Shown piece after piece: positions 7,693 to 14,629 of a stretch of 38,996 nucleotides of DNA (its first letter is position 1; every line of letters starts with the position of its first letter). This DNA is from an uncultured Bacilli bacterium. GTDB lineage: Bacteria; Bacillota_I; Bacilli_A; RFN20; CAG-826. Made by a program: the position numbers and the translations under genes. The notes under the pieces are model-generated. The model was not told where the DNA came from. It ran no database searches and saw only the letters and a program-made list of their open reading frames with translations. The DNA lies in contig CALVYH010000009.1 in the NCBI GenBank assembly GCA_944372115.1, positions 1-38,996 of the forward strand, given 5' to 3'.

Positions 7693-8343
7693 TTAAATAT
7701 TAAATAACTCATCAACTAATTTAGGTAATTCTTTTAAATTAGTAATTCTATTAACATTTTCATCAATTATTCCAAAACCATATGAAGCATAAATAAAAAT
7801 TTGACCTGCTTTTTTAGTTTCAATATAATCTTTCAAAGTATCACCTACATAAATTACTTTATCTAAATTATATTTTTCTTTCATAATTAAAATGTTTTCC
7901 CATTTTGCTTTTTTAGTATCTCCAGCGCAAAGATGGTCAAAAAAGAATTCATTCATATTTAATGAATTTAAATAATTTTCAATATATCCTTTATCACTAT
8001 TTGAAACGATAAATAAAGGATATTTCTTCTTTAATATAGTCAATATTTCTTTTTCGTTAGGATAAATTTCTCCGGGATGATCTTTTAAATATTCAATCTC
8101 TTCTTTTAAAGCTAATTTAAAATATGTTAATCCTTTATCAAAATCAACATCATTAAAGGCTAAAGGAACGGTTTCTTCAGGAGTTAGTCCCATATACGAT
8201 TTAGTTTTTTCAAAAGTAAAATGATATTGCAATGAATTCTTGTTCATTGCAATATTCCATGCATCCATAATTTCATTAATAGCGTCCCATAAGGTACCAT
8301 CTAAATCGAATATAATGCCATTTTTACTTATTAATTTTTCCAT
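7693..8343 (-). CDS. HAD-superfamily hydrolase (phosphoglycolate phosphatase-like)
   Basis: A 216-residue soluble phosphatase. Motif I is FDLDGTLWD (nucleophile first Asp), motif II VSNSDKG, and motif IV YVGDTLKDY. A helical cap of about 70 residues lies after motif I (subfamily IA layout). A TTG two codons upstream is possible, but the ATG at 8343 is preferred. There is no Shine-Dalgarno sequence. A TATAAT lies 19-24 bases upstream of the ATG, so the leader should be only about a dozen bases. First gene of the operon with the MFS carrier and glycerophosphodiesterase. A sugar phosphate or phosphoglycerol-type substrate is inferred from the neighbours only. Confidence 0.85.
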   Translation of the reverse strand: MEKLISKNGIIFDLDGTLWDAINEIMDAWNIAMNKNSLQYHFTFEKTKSYMGLTPEETVPLAFNDVDFDKGLTYFKLALKEEIEYLKDHPGEIYPNEKEILTILKKKYPLFIVSNSDKGYIENYLNSLNMNEFFFDHLCAGDTKKAKWENILIMKEKYNLDKVIYVGDTLKDYIETKKAGQIFIYASYGFGIIDENVNRITNLKELPKLVDELFNI

Positions 8344-8411
8344 AAACAAAATACAAGAATTATTATAACATTGGAATGAAAATTAAATAAGAAAATTATT
8401 CTTAACAATTC

Positions 8412-8459
8412 ATTCATTTTTTAATGAATAATTTAGAATTAACTTTTATAATATTTTGT
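8412..8459 (+). promoter_or_regulatory. Promoter region of the cysteine desulfidase-like gene with inverted repeat
   Basis: TATAAT (8447-8452) ends seven bases before the ATG at 8460. An inverted repeat ATTCATT, four T, AATGAAT (8412-8429) covers the place where the -35 should lie. No consensus -35 is seen, so an activator or repressor site is possible. Confidence 0.5.
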
Positions 8460-9719
8460 ATGGATTTAAATAAAATTTATGAAGATATATTAATAAGTGA
8501 ACTCATTGTAGCAAGAGGTTGTACTGAACCAATTGCTCTTGCTTTAGCGGGCGCAAAAGTTTTTGAAACATTAAAGATTATTCCTAAAAAAATCGAGGCT
8601 TATATAAGTGGAAATATTATCAAAAATGTTCAAGGCGTTATCATTCCAAAAACTCATAATAAAAAAGGTGCTATACCTGCTATTTTAGCTGGCTTAATAG
8701 TTGGTTCAACAAAAAATGAACTCGATATTTTGAATGACTTTAAAGATGAAAATATTGAATTATTAAATAAACTCATTAAAGATGAAATTGTCACAATAAA
8801 TTTAGCTAAATCTTGTAAAAATTTATATATAAAACTTATTGCAAAATATGAAGATCAAACAGCAACGATTATTATTGAAGATTTTCATAATAATTTTACT
8901 TACATGGAATTAAATGGCAAAGTCTTATATTCAAAAAAAGACGCTATTAAAAGAAAAAAAGAACAGTATAATCTTTTAAATATAGAATCTATTTATAATT
9001 TTGCATTAAATAATAATCTTGAAAGAATAAAACCATATTTAAAAAGACAAATCGATTATAACTATGCTATTGCTAAAGAAGGCATAAAAAATAAATATGG
9101 TTCTGAAATAGGGAAAATTATTTTAAATCATTCTAAAAATTCCTTAAAAGAAAAAGCAAAAGCATTAACTAGTGCTGCAAGTGATGCAAGAATGGGCGGT
9201 TGTAATTTACCTGTTGTTATAATTTCAGGTAGTGGCAATCAAGGCATTACTACATCTGTTCCTTTAGTTGTTTATTCTCAAGAATTAAATCTTGATGAAG
9301 ATACACTTTTAAGAGGATTAACGCTTTCTGATCTTGTTGCTCTTGAAGAAAAGAAAGATATTGGAAGATTATCTGCTTTTTGTGGAGCTATTAGTGCTGG
9401 AATTGCTGCAAGTAGCGGAATTGCTTTTATGTTAGATCACTCATTAGATGCTATCTCTCACACAATAATTAATGGTTTGGCTTTAGCTAGCGGAATAATT
9501 TGTGATGGAGCAAAAGCAAGTTGTGCTGGAAAAATTGCATTAGCACTTGAAAGCGGAATACTTGGTTATGAAATGTACAAAAATAATTCGAATATTAATT
9601 CTGGAGACGGAATTATTAAAGAAAGTTGTGATACAACAATTCAAAGTGTTGGTCGTTTAGCAAAAAAAGGAATGAAAAAAACTGATAAAGAAATCTTATC
9701 AATAATGATTGAAAAATAA
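8460..9719 (+). CDS. L-cysteine desulfidase-like protein (CyuA/UPF0597 family)
   Basis: A 419-residue protein of the family including CyuA/YhaM, which breaks L-cysteine to pyruvate, sulfide and ammonia using an Fe-S cluster. Recognisable parts are the N-terminal ARGCTEPIALALAGAKV, central AASDARMGGCNLPVVIISGSG, and C-terminal SGIICDGAKASCAGKIA, with the conserved cysteines for the cluster. An ATG 36 bases upstream is in frame, but it lies in the -35 region and inside the inverted repeat. The ATG at 8460 gives the usual family N-terminus (MDLNKIYEDILISELIVARGC) and sits seven bases after a TATAAT, so the message is probably leaderless. Monocistronic, followed by a terminator. Divergent from the HAD operon. 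Confidence 0.87.
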   Translation: MDLNKIYEDILISELIVARGCTEPIALALAGAKVFETLKIIPKKIEAYISGNIIKNVQGVIIPKTHNKKGAIPAILAGLIVGSTKNELDILNDFKDENIELLNKLIKDEIVTINLAKSCKNLYIKLIAKYEDQTATIIIEDFHNNFTYMELNGKVLYSKKDAIKRKKEQYNLLNIESIYNFALNNNLERIKPYLKRQIDYNYAIAKEGIKNKYGSEIGKIILNHSKNSLKEKAKALTSAASDARMGGCNLPVVIISGSGNQGITTSVPLVVYSQELNLDEDTLLRGLTLSDLVALEEKKDIGRLSAFCGAISAGIAASSGIAFMLDHSLDAISHTIINGLALASGIICDGAKASCAGKIALALESGILGYEMYKNNSNINSGDGIIKESCDTTIQSVGRLAKKGMKKTDKEILSIMIEK

Positions 9720-9758
9720 AAAGGGGAAGCAATTTTACTACTTCTCCTTTCTTTTTTT
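9720..9758 (+). terminator. Terminator of the cysteine desulfidase-like gene
   Basis: AAGGGGAAG (9721-9729) and CTTCTCCTT (9741-9749) pair with one G-U and run into a T-rich tract. Confidence 0.8.
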
Positions 9759-9764
9759 ATATTT

Positions 9765-9849
9765 TGGTGGACAGGATGAGAGTCGAACTCACAAGAATTT
9801 CTTCATAGGGTTCTGAGGCCTAAGCGTTTACCAATTTCGCCACCTGTCC
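9765..9849 (-). tRNA. tRNA-Leu (anticodon CAG, probable)
   Basis: An 85-base tRNA with a long variable arm, acceptor GGACAGG/CCTGTCC, discriminator A and encoded CCA. The loop CTCAGAA gives CAG; the base pair closing the loop is a C-C mismatch, so the anticodon call is slightly less certain than the isotype. It starts four bases after the CDF gene and may be cotranscribed with it. Confidence 0.88.
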
Positions 9850-9853
9850 TTAT

Positions 9854-10795
9854 TTAAAATATATCATTATTTTGGTCTTTATGAGAATAAGGATTAATGT
9901 GAACACTTATGCCTTTTACTTCGTTATTATTACTAATTATTTTTTCCTTAATATTTTCAGCAATGTCATGAGCTTCTTTTAAAGATAAGTTGTCATCTAC
10001 ACTAACCTCTACTTCAATAAAAATACGGTTTGAAGCGATTCTACTTCTAAGTAAATCAATATGTAAAACACCACTGACTGATAAAATTTCAGTTTTAATT
10101 TTTTCATTTAATTCTTTTGAACAGGCTTTATCTAATAAAGAAGCGCTATTATCAACAAAAATTCTAATTCCTCCAGTTAATATAATAATGGCAATCACTA
10201 TTGAAACAATTGGATCAATTATTCTAAGTGCAACATTTGTTTGATTAAGAAATAAAACTATTAAAGCAACACAAGTTAAAAATGTACCAATTGAATCAAG
10301 GAAATGATCCAAACTTTGAGCTTTTAATAATGGTGATTTAGTCTTTTTATAACCAAAAAATACTGCAAGTCCTAAAAGAAGCTTAACAATAATCGCAACA
10401 ATAGAAATAATTAATGCATAAATTAAATTTGGTGATAAATCTTCTTTATAATCGCCATTAATCATTGACATTATTGCATCATAAATTAATAAAACACCAG
10501 ATAAAATGATGAAAATAGAAAATAATAAAGTAACAAAATTTTCTATCTTTTCATGACCGAATTGATGATCTTTATCAGCTTTTTTACTTGCTTTTTTATT
10601 AGCGATTGTACTAACTAAAGAAGTTAAACAATCTCCCAAAGAATCTATACCATCACTTAATAGAGCGCTTGAAGCAGCAAATATTCCACCAAACAATTTT
10701 ATAATTGTTAATAAAATATTTGAACCGAGTTGAATAAGTGCAAATTTACCTACTTTTTTATAATATTTATCGCTAAAATCATTACCATTTTCCAT
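9854..10795 (-). CDS. Cation diffusion facilitator (divalent metal exporter)
   Basis: A 313-residue CDF family transporter that exports a divalent metal in exchange for protons. Six membrane helices cover about residues 15-215. The metal site in helix 2 is SDGIDSLGD and that in helix 5 is DHFLD, followed by a cytoplasmic domain of about 90 residues (LRSRIASNRIFIEVEVSVDD...HINP). The all-Asp D-x3-D in helix 5, without the His of zinc exporters, suggests manganese or iron as substrate (inference). An in-frame ATG 14 codons upstream overlaps the divergent sirtuin transcript, so I chose the ATG at 10795. It has no ribosome binding site and lies ten bases after a TATAAT. tRNA-Leu follows four bases after the stop. 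Confidence 0.88.
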   Translation of the reverse strand: MENGNDFSDKYYKKVGKFALIQLGSNILLTIIKLFGGIFAASSALLSDGIDSLGDCLTSLVSTIANKKASKKADKDHQFGHEKIENFVTLLFSIFIILSGVLLIYDAIMSMINGDYKEDLSPNLIYALIISIVAIIVKLLLGLAVFFGYKKTKSPLLKAQSLDHFLDSIGTFLTCVALIVLFLNQTNVALRIIDPIVSIVIAIIILTGGIRIFVDNSASLLDKACSKELNEKIKTEILSVSGVLHIDLLRSRIASNRIFIEVEVSVDDNLSLKEAHDIAENIKEKIISNNNEVKGISVHINPYSHKDQNNDIF

Positions 10796-10863
10796 ATTGC
10801 TAACAATTATATACTTATAAAAAATATATGGATACAACTTTTTTTAATAAATATAATGTATTT
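10796..10863. promoter_or_regulatory. Divergent promoters of CDF transporter and sirtuin
   Basis: Within 68 bases, TATAAT on the minus strand (10806-10811) lies ten bases from the CDF start. TATAAT on the plus strand (10852-10857), with a possible -35 TGGATA (10829-10834, 17 bases upstream), lies six bases from the sirtuin start. Neither gene has a Shine-Dalgarno sequence. Confidence 0.6.
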
Positions 10864-11613
10864 ATGGAAGAAAAAATTATTGAATTAGCAAACGCAATAA
10901 AAAAAGCCAAAAAAATCGTATTTTTTGGTGGAGCTGGCGTTTCTACTGAAAGCGGAATAAGAGATTTTAGAAGTAAAGTAGGTCTTTATAATCTAAAAAG
11001 TAAATATGGTGTAAATCATGAAACCATTCTTTCTCATACCTATTATGAATATAATAAAGAAATTTTCTTTAAGTTTTATCGTGAATTTATGATAAATAAA
11101 GAAGCAAAACCTAATTTTGCCCATATATTTTTAGCAAAATTAGAAAATGAGTATCATAAAAATATTAAAATAATTACCCAAAATATTGATAATTTGCATC
11201 AAGAAGCCGGAAGTAAAAATGTTATTGAACTTCATGGTTCAATAATGCGAAATTATTGTGAAAAATGTGCTAGATTTTATTCTCTTGAAGACATTTTAAA
11301 AATGGACAATATCCCAATTTGTCCTAAATGTGGTGGATATATAAAACCAGATGTAGTTTTATATGGAGAAGGATTAGATACAAATGTTATTACAAAAGCA
11401 TTAATTTCTTTACAAGAAGCGGATTTATTAATAATTGGTGGAACTTCTTTAAATGTTTATCCTGCTTCTTCTTTTATATCTTACTTTTTTGGAGATAATA
11501 TTTTTCTAATTAATAAAGAAAAATTAAATATAAATAGAAAAATAAAAGAAGAAATTAATCTTCCAATTGGAGAAACGTTTAAAAAAGTAGATGAAATATT
11601 ATCAAAAGAATAA
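10864..11613 (+). CDS. cobB: Sirtuin, NAD-dependent protein deacylase
   Basis: A 249-residue Sir2-family enzyme that removes acyl groups from lysine using NAD. The NAD site GGAGVSTESGIRDFRS starts at residue 22, TQNIDNLH is at 105-112, and the catalytic His 124 lies in ELHGS. The zinc site has Cys 132, 135, 153 and 156. GGTSLNVYPA near residue 205 completes the Rossmann part. Full family length for bacterial class U or III sirtuins. The reading frame is open from an ATG 12 codons upstream, but the ATG at 10864 gives the normal N-terminus and sits six bases after TATAAT, hence probably leaderless. Monocistronic. Whether it deacetylates or desuccinylates is not clear. Confidence 0.92.
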   Translation: MEEKIIELANAIKKAKKIVFFGGAGVSTESGIRDFRSKVGLYNLKSKYGVNHETILSHTYYEYNKEIFFKFYREFMINKEAKPNFAHIFLAKLENEYHKNIKIITQNIDNLHQEAGSKNVIELHGSIMRNYCEKCARFYSLEDILKMDNIPICPKCGGYIKPDVVLYGEGLDTNVITKALISLQEADLLIIGGTSLNVYPASSFISYFFGDNIFLINKEKLNINRKIKEEINLPIGETFKKVDEILSKE

Positions 11614-11627
11614 TTAATAACTTTAAA

Positions 11628-11664
11628 ATAAAAATTCATACTTTTTTGTACGAATTTTTTTATT
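11628..11664. terminator. Bidirectional terminator between sirtuin and upp
   Basis: AAAATTCATAC and GTACGAATTTT pair with one A-C mismatch around a T-rich loop, with A and T tracts on both sides. It serves the convergent sirtuin and upp genes. Confidence 0.7.
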
Positions 11665-11690
11665 TTAATAAGATTTAATTATTCTTTTAT

Positions 11691-12317
11691 TTAATAAGTT
11701 CCGAATATTCTATCTCCAGCATCTCCTAAACCAGGGATAATATATCCTTTTTCATTTAATTTTTCATCTAAAGCACAAAGATAAACTTCAACATCAGGAT
11801 GAGTTTCGCAAACCTTTTTTACTCCTTCAGGTGCACCGACTAAACAAAGTAAACGAATATTTTTATATCCTCTTGATTTAATTAACTTTATTGCATCACA
11901 AGCACTTCCACCTGTTGCAAGCATTGGATCACAAATTAAAACGAGTGGATTTTCTACCTTTGGTAATTTACAAAAATATTCAACAGGTTCTAATGTTTTT
12001 TCGTTTCTATACATTCCAATATGACCAATTCTAGCGGTAGGAAGCATATTAATAACTCCATTGCTCATTCCTATTCCTGCTCTTAAAATAGGAACGACAA
12101 CTAAAGAGTATTCAAGTCCTAATTTATCAATTATTACCCCTGTAGGAGTTTTAATCTTTTTTCCAGTAGGTACAACTTTTAAATCTTTATATACTTCATA
12201 AGTCATTAAAGAAGCGATTTCATCAAGCAAAGTTCTAAAATCTTTACTATTTGTTTTTTCATCTCTCATTTTATTAAGTTTCATTGTAATTAATGGGTGA
12301 TTTACTAAATGTAACAT
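11691..12317 (-). CDS. upp: Uracil phosphoribosyltransferase
   Basis: A 208-residue pyrimidine salvage enzyme: uracil plus PRPP gives UMP. The PRPP-binding motif is ICDPMLATGGSACDA (residues 128-142), preceded by VPILRAGIGM, and the C-terminal uracil-binding region is YIIPGLGDAGDRIFGT. The ATG at 12317 has the ribosome binding site GGAG and the normal family start MLHLVNHPL; an upstream in-frame start would include the ribosome binding site as coding. It is preceded by a leader of about 130 bases holding a strong hairpin with a T tract, a candidate for attenuation. Single-gene unit. Confidence 0.96.
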   Translation of the reverse strand: MLHLVNHPLITMKLNKMRDEKTNSKDFRTLLDEIASLMTYEVYKDLKVVPTGKKIKTPTGVIIDKLGLEYSLVVVPILRAGIGMSNGVINMLPTARIGHIGMYRNEKTLEPVEYFCKLPKVENPLVLICDPMLATGGSACDAIKLIKSRGYKNIRLLCLVGAPEGVKKVCETHPDVEVYLCALDEKLNEKGYIIPGLGDAGDRIFGTY

Positions 12318-12350
12318 ATTCTTTTCTCCTTCATTTACGTTTTTAAATAA

Positions 12351-12390
12351 AAAAAATATCAAAGAATTATCTTTGATATTTTTATTTTTT
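12351..12390 (-). terminator. Leader hairpin/terminator upstream of upp
   Basis: AATATCAAAG (12355-12364) and CTTTGATATT (12371-12380) form a perfect ten-base stem with a six-base loop, followed on the minus strand by eight T. It lies about 35 bases before the upp start and about 90 bases after the aldo/keto reductase stop. It is either the terminator of the latter or an attenuator in the upp leader. Confidence 0.75.
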
Positions 12391-12479
12391 TATTTAATTA
12401 ATAATTTATTTAAAAAAACGTTTCTTCTTTTCATTTCTTAAAAATTATACTACTCTTATTTTCTTTTTTTAATAATTAA
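12391..12479 (-). promoter_or_regulatory. Possible upp promoter region
   Basis: A TATAAT on the minus strand (about 12445-12450) lies between the aldo/keto reductase stop and the hairpin. A matching -35 is not convincing. Confidence 0.4.
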
Positions 12480-13601
12480 TTACTTATTTTCGAAAGTTTT
12501 AGCGACTTCAACAAGTAAATCTCTAATCTTTAAATGTTGAGGACAAATATTTTCACATTTTCCACATTTAATACAATCACTTGCTTTATTATTTTCACTT
12601 GTATGGTTTTTGTATGAAATAAATGCATTATCTTCTTTAAATAATAAATAGTCATTATAAGAGGTAAAAAGGAATGGAATTTTAATATGTTTAGGGCACC
12701 CATCAAGACAATATTTACAAGATGTACAAGAAATAGTAGGAATTTCATTAAAAATATCTACTACTTTTTTTAATGTATCTTTTTCTTTTTCATTTAAAGG
12801 AAGAAAACCTTTCATAAAAGATACATTATCTATAACTTGATCCATATAACTCATTCCACTTAAAACCATAAATACATTATCAAAGCTAGCCGCAAAACGA
12901 ATTGCATATGAAGCATTTGAGCCGTTATTTAAATCTTTTAATAATTTATCGGCTTTAAAAGGTAAATTAACTAACCTTCCGCCCTTTACAGGTTCCATAA
13001 CTATAACTGGTTTTTTATATTTAAGACAAACTTCATAACATTTTCTTGATTGAACATCATTACTATCATAATCAAGATAATTAAATTGAAGTTGAACTAC
13101 TTCAACTTCAGGATGTTCGATCAATATTTTTTCTAAAAATTCAGCAGAATCATGAAAAGAAATACCGATATGTTTAATTTTTCCATCTTCTTTTAATTTT
13201 TTAGCAACTTCGTAGGCATGAGCATTTTGATATTGCTCATAATTATTTCTACTTTGAGCATGCATTAAATAAAAATCAAAATAAGAAACTCCACAACATT
13301 CTAATTGAAGATTAAAGAAAGGCAAAATATCTTCTTCAGTTTTAAAACATGATGATGATAATTTGTTTGTTAAAACAAAATCTTCTCTTTTATATTTTTT
13401 TACTAAACATTCTTTTAAAGCTTTTTCACTTTCTCCATGAAGATAAACATGGGCGGTATCAAAATAATTAAAACCATTGCTAATAAAGTAATCCACCATA
13501 TCTTGGAATTTTGTTAAATCAACTTTATTATTTTCATCTAAAGGGAGTCTCATAACTCCAAAGCCAAAATTTTTATTAATATTAGAAAAAGGATGTGACA
13601 T
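12480..13601 (-). CDS. Aldo/keto reductase with C-terminal 2x[4Fe-4S] domain
   Basis: A 373-residue oxidoreductase of the COG1453 type. Residues about 10-270 form the aldo/keto reductase barrel (GFGVMRLPLD, FDTAHVYLHGESE with Asp and Tyr of the active site, KLSS, HIGISFH, VMEPVKGG). Residues about 285-365 carry two clusters of cysteines, CTSCKYCLDGCP and CIKCGKCENICP, for two [4Fe-4S] clusters. The fusion suggests that electrons reach the barrel through ferredoxin-like clusters, as expected in an anaerobe (inference). The ATG has AGGAG upstream. Monocistronic, divergent from the MacB-type exporter. Substrate unknown. Confidence 0.92.
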   Translation of the reverse strand: MSHPFSNINKNFGFGVMRLPLDENNKVDLTKFQDMVDYFISNGFNYFDTAHVYLHGESEKALKECLVKKYKREDFVLTNKLSSSCFKTEEDILPFFNLQLECCGVSYFDFYLMHAQSRNNYEQYQNAHAYEVAKKLKEDGKIKHIGISFHDSAEFLEKILIEHPEVEVVQLQFNYLDYDSNDVQSRKCYEVCLKYKKPVIVMEPVKGGRLVNLPFKADKLLKDLNNGSNASYAIRFAASFDNVFMVLSGMSYMDQVIDNVSFMKGFLPLNEKEKDTLKKVVDIFNEIPTISCTSCKYCLDGCPKHIKIPFLFTSYNDYLLFKEDNAFISYKNHTSENNKASDCIKCGKCENICPQHLKIRDLLVEVAKTFENK

Positions 13602-13879
13602 AAATTTCTCCTAAAACAACAACTATTTTTTAAAATAAAATCTAATTAAAATCAATGATAATTTTTATTAAAATTAAAATATTTAAAATCGAACATTAAT
13701 TATTAACGATAACCATCGATATTTTTTTATTTTTTTAATTTTGTTGAATTTATAATTTTAAAAATAGACACTGACATAAATTCTAAAACTCGGATTTCTA
13801 GTTTTAATTACTACTTAATCTTAATTTCTTTCTACTTTAAATAGATAACAATTTATATTTTTTTAGTTAAAATTAAAGC
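13602..13879. other. Divergent intergenic region
   Basis: 278 AT-rich bases between the aldo/keto reductase and the exporter operon. On the + strand TAAAAT (13868-13873) with ATAACA 17 bases upstream (13845-13850) may drive the exporter; it ends six bases before the ATG. No gene seen. Confidence 0.5.
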
Positions 13880-14629
13880 ATGAAAAAGAAAGAAATGATG
13901 AAAAACGAAAATTCAAAAATAAAGAGTGAATATTTAGTCGAGTTCAAAAATGTTTCTAAAATTTATAAAGTTGGGGCAGAAGAAATAAAAGCTAATGATC
14001 ACCTCTCTTTTAATATTAAAAGAAAAGAGTTTACGATAATTGTTGGTCCATCCGGAAGTGGAAAAACTACACTTTTAAATTTGCTTGGAGGAATGGACAC
14101 GCTTTCTAGTGGCCACATAATTGTTGATGAAGAAGATATTTCTTCATATAACGATAAAAAACTTACATTATTTAGAAGAAACGCTATTGGTTTTGTTTTT
14201 CAATTTTATAACTTAATGCCAAATTTAACAGCAATTGATAACATTTCAATTGCTACTGAAATTTGTAAAAATCCTTTAAAAAGCATTGATGCTTTAAAAC
14301 TTGTTGGACTTTCTAATAGAAAAGATAATTATCCATCTCAACTAAGCGGAGGTGAACAACAAAGAGTTTCTATTGCAAGAGCATTAGCAAAAAATCCTAA
14401 GCTATTACTTTGTGATGAACCAACCGGAGCTTTAGATTATCAAACAGGTAAAATGATTCTAAAAGTTCTTTATGATTTATGTAAAAAAGAAGAAAAAACT
14501 GTCATCGTTATTACACATAACACTGCTTTATGTGCCATGGCAGATCATGTCCTTCATATTAAAAACGGAACTATAGTTAAAGAAGAATATAACGAAAATC
14601 CAACTCCTATTGAGAATATTGAATGGTAA
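13880..14629 (+). CDS. ABC transporter ATPase, MacB/LolD-type
   Basis: A 249-residue ATPase that powers the FtsX-type permease encoded next. Walker [10 protein letters not shown] is near residue 57, the Q-loop is in [14 protein letters not shown], the signature is LSGGEQQR, Walker [13 protein letters not shown] and the switch His is in VITHN. All are intact. [12 protein letters not shown] and EPTGALD are characteristic of the MacB/LolD/FtsE mechanotransmitter subfamily rather than of importers. The ATG at 13880 lies six bases after TAAAAT and has no Shine-Dalgarno sequence; a second ATG five codons on is possible. The 3' end overlaps the permease gene. Confidence 0.93.
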   Translation: MKKKEMMKNENSKIKSEYLVEFKNVSKIYKVGAEEIKANDHLSFNIKRKEFTIIVGPSGSGKTTLLNLLGGMDTLSSGHIIVDEEDISSYNDKKLTLFRRNAIGFVFQFYNLMPNLTAIDNISIATEICKNPLKSIDALKLVGLSNRKDNYPSQLSGGEQQRVSIARALAKNPKLLLCDEPTGALDYQTGKMILKVLYDLCKKEEKTVIVITHNTALCAMADHVLHIKNGTIVKEEYNENPTPIENIEW

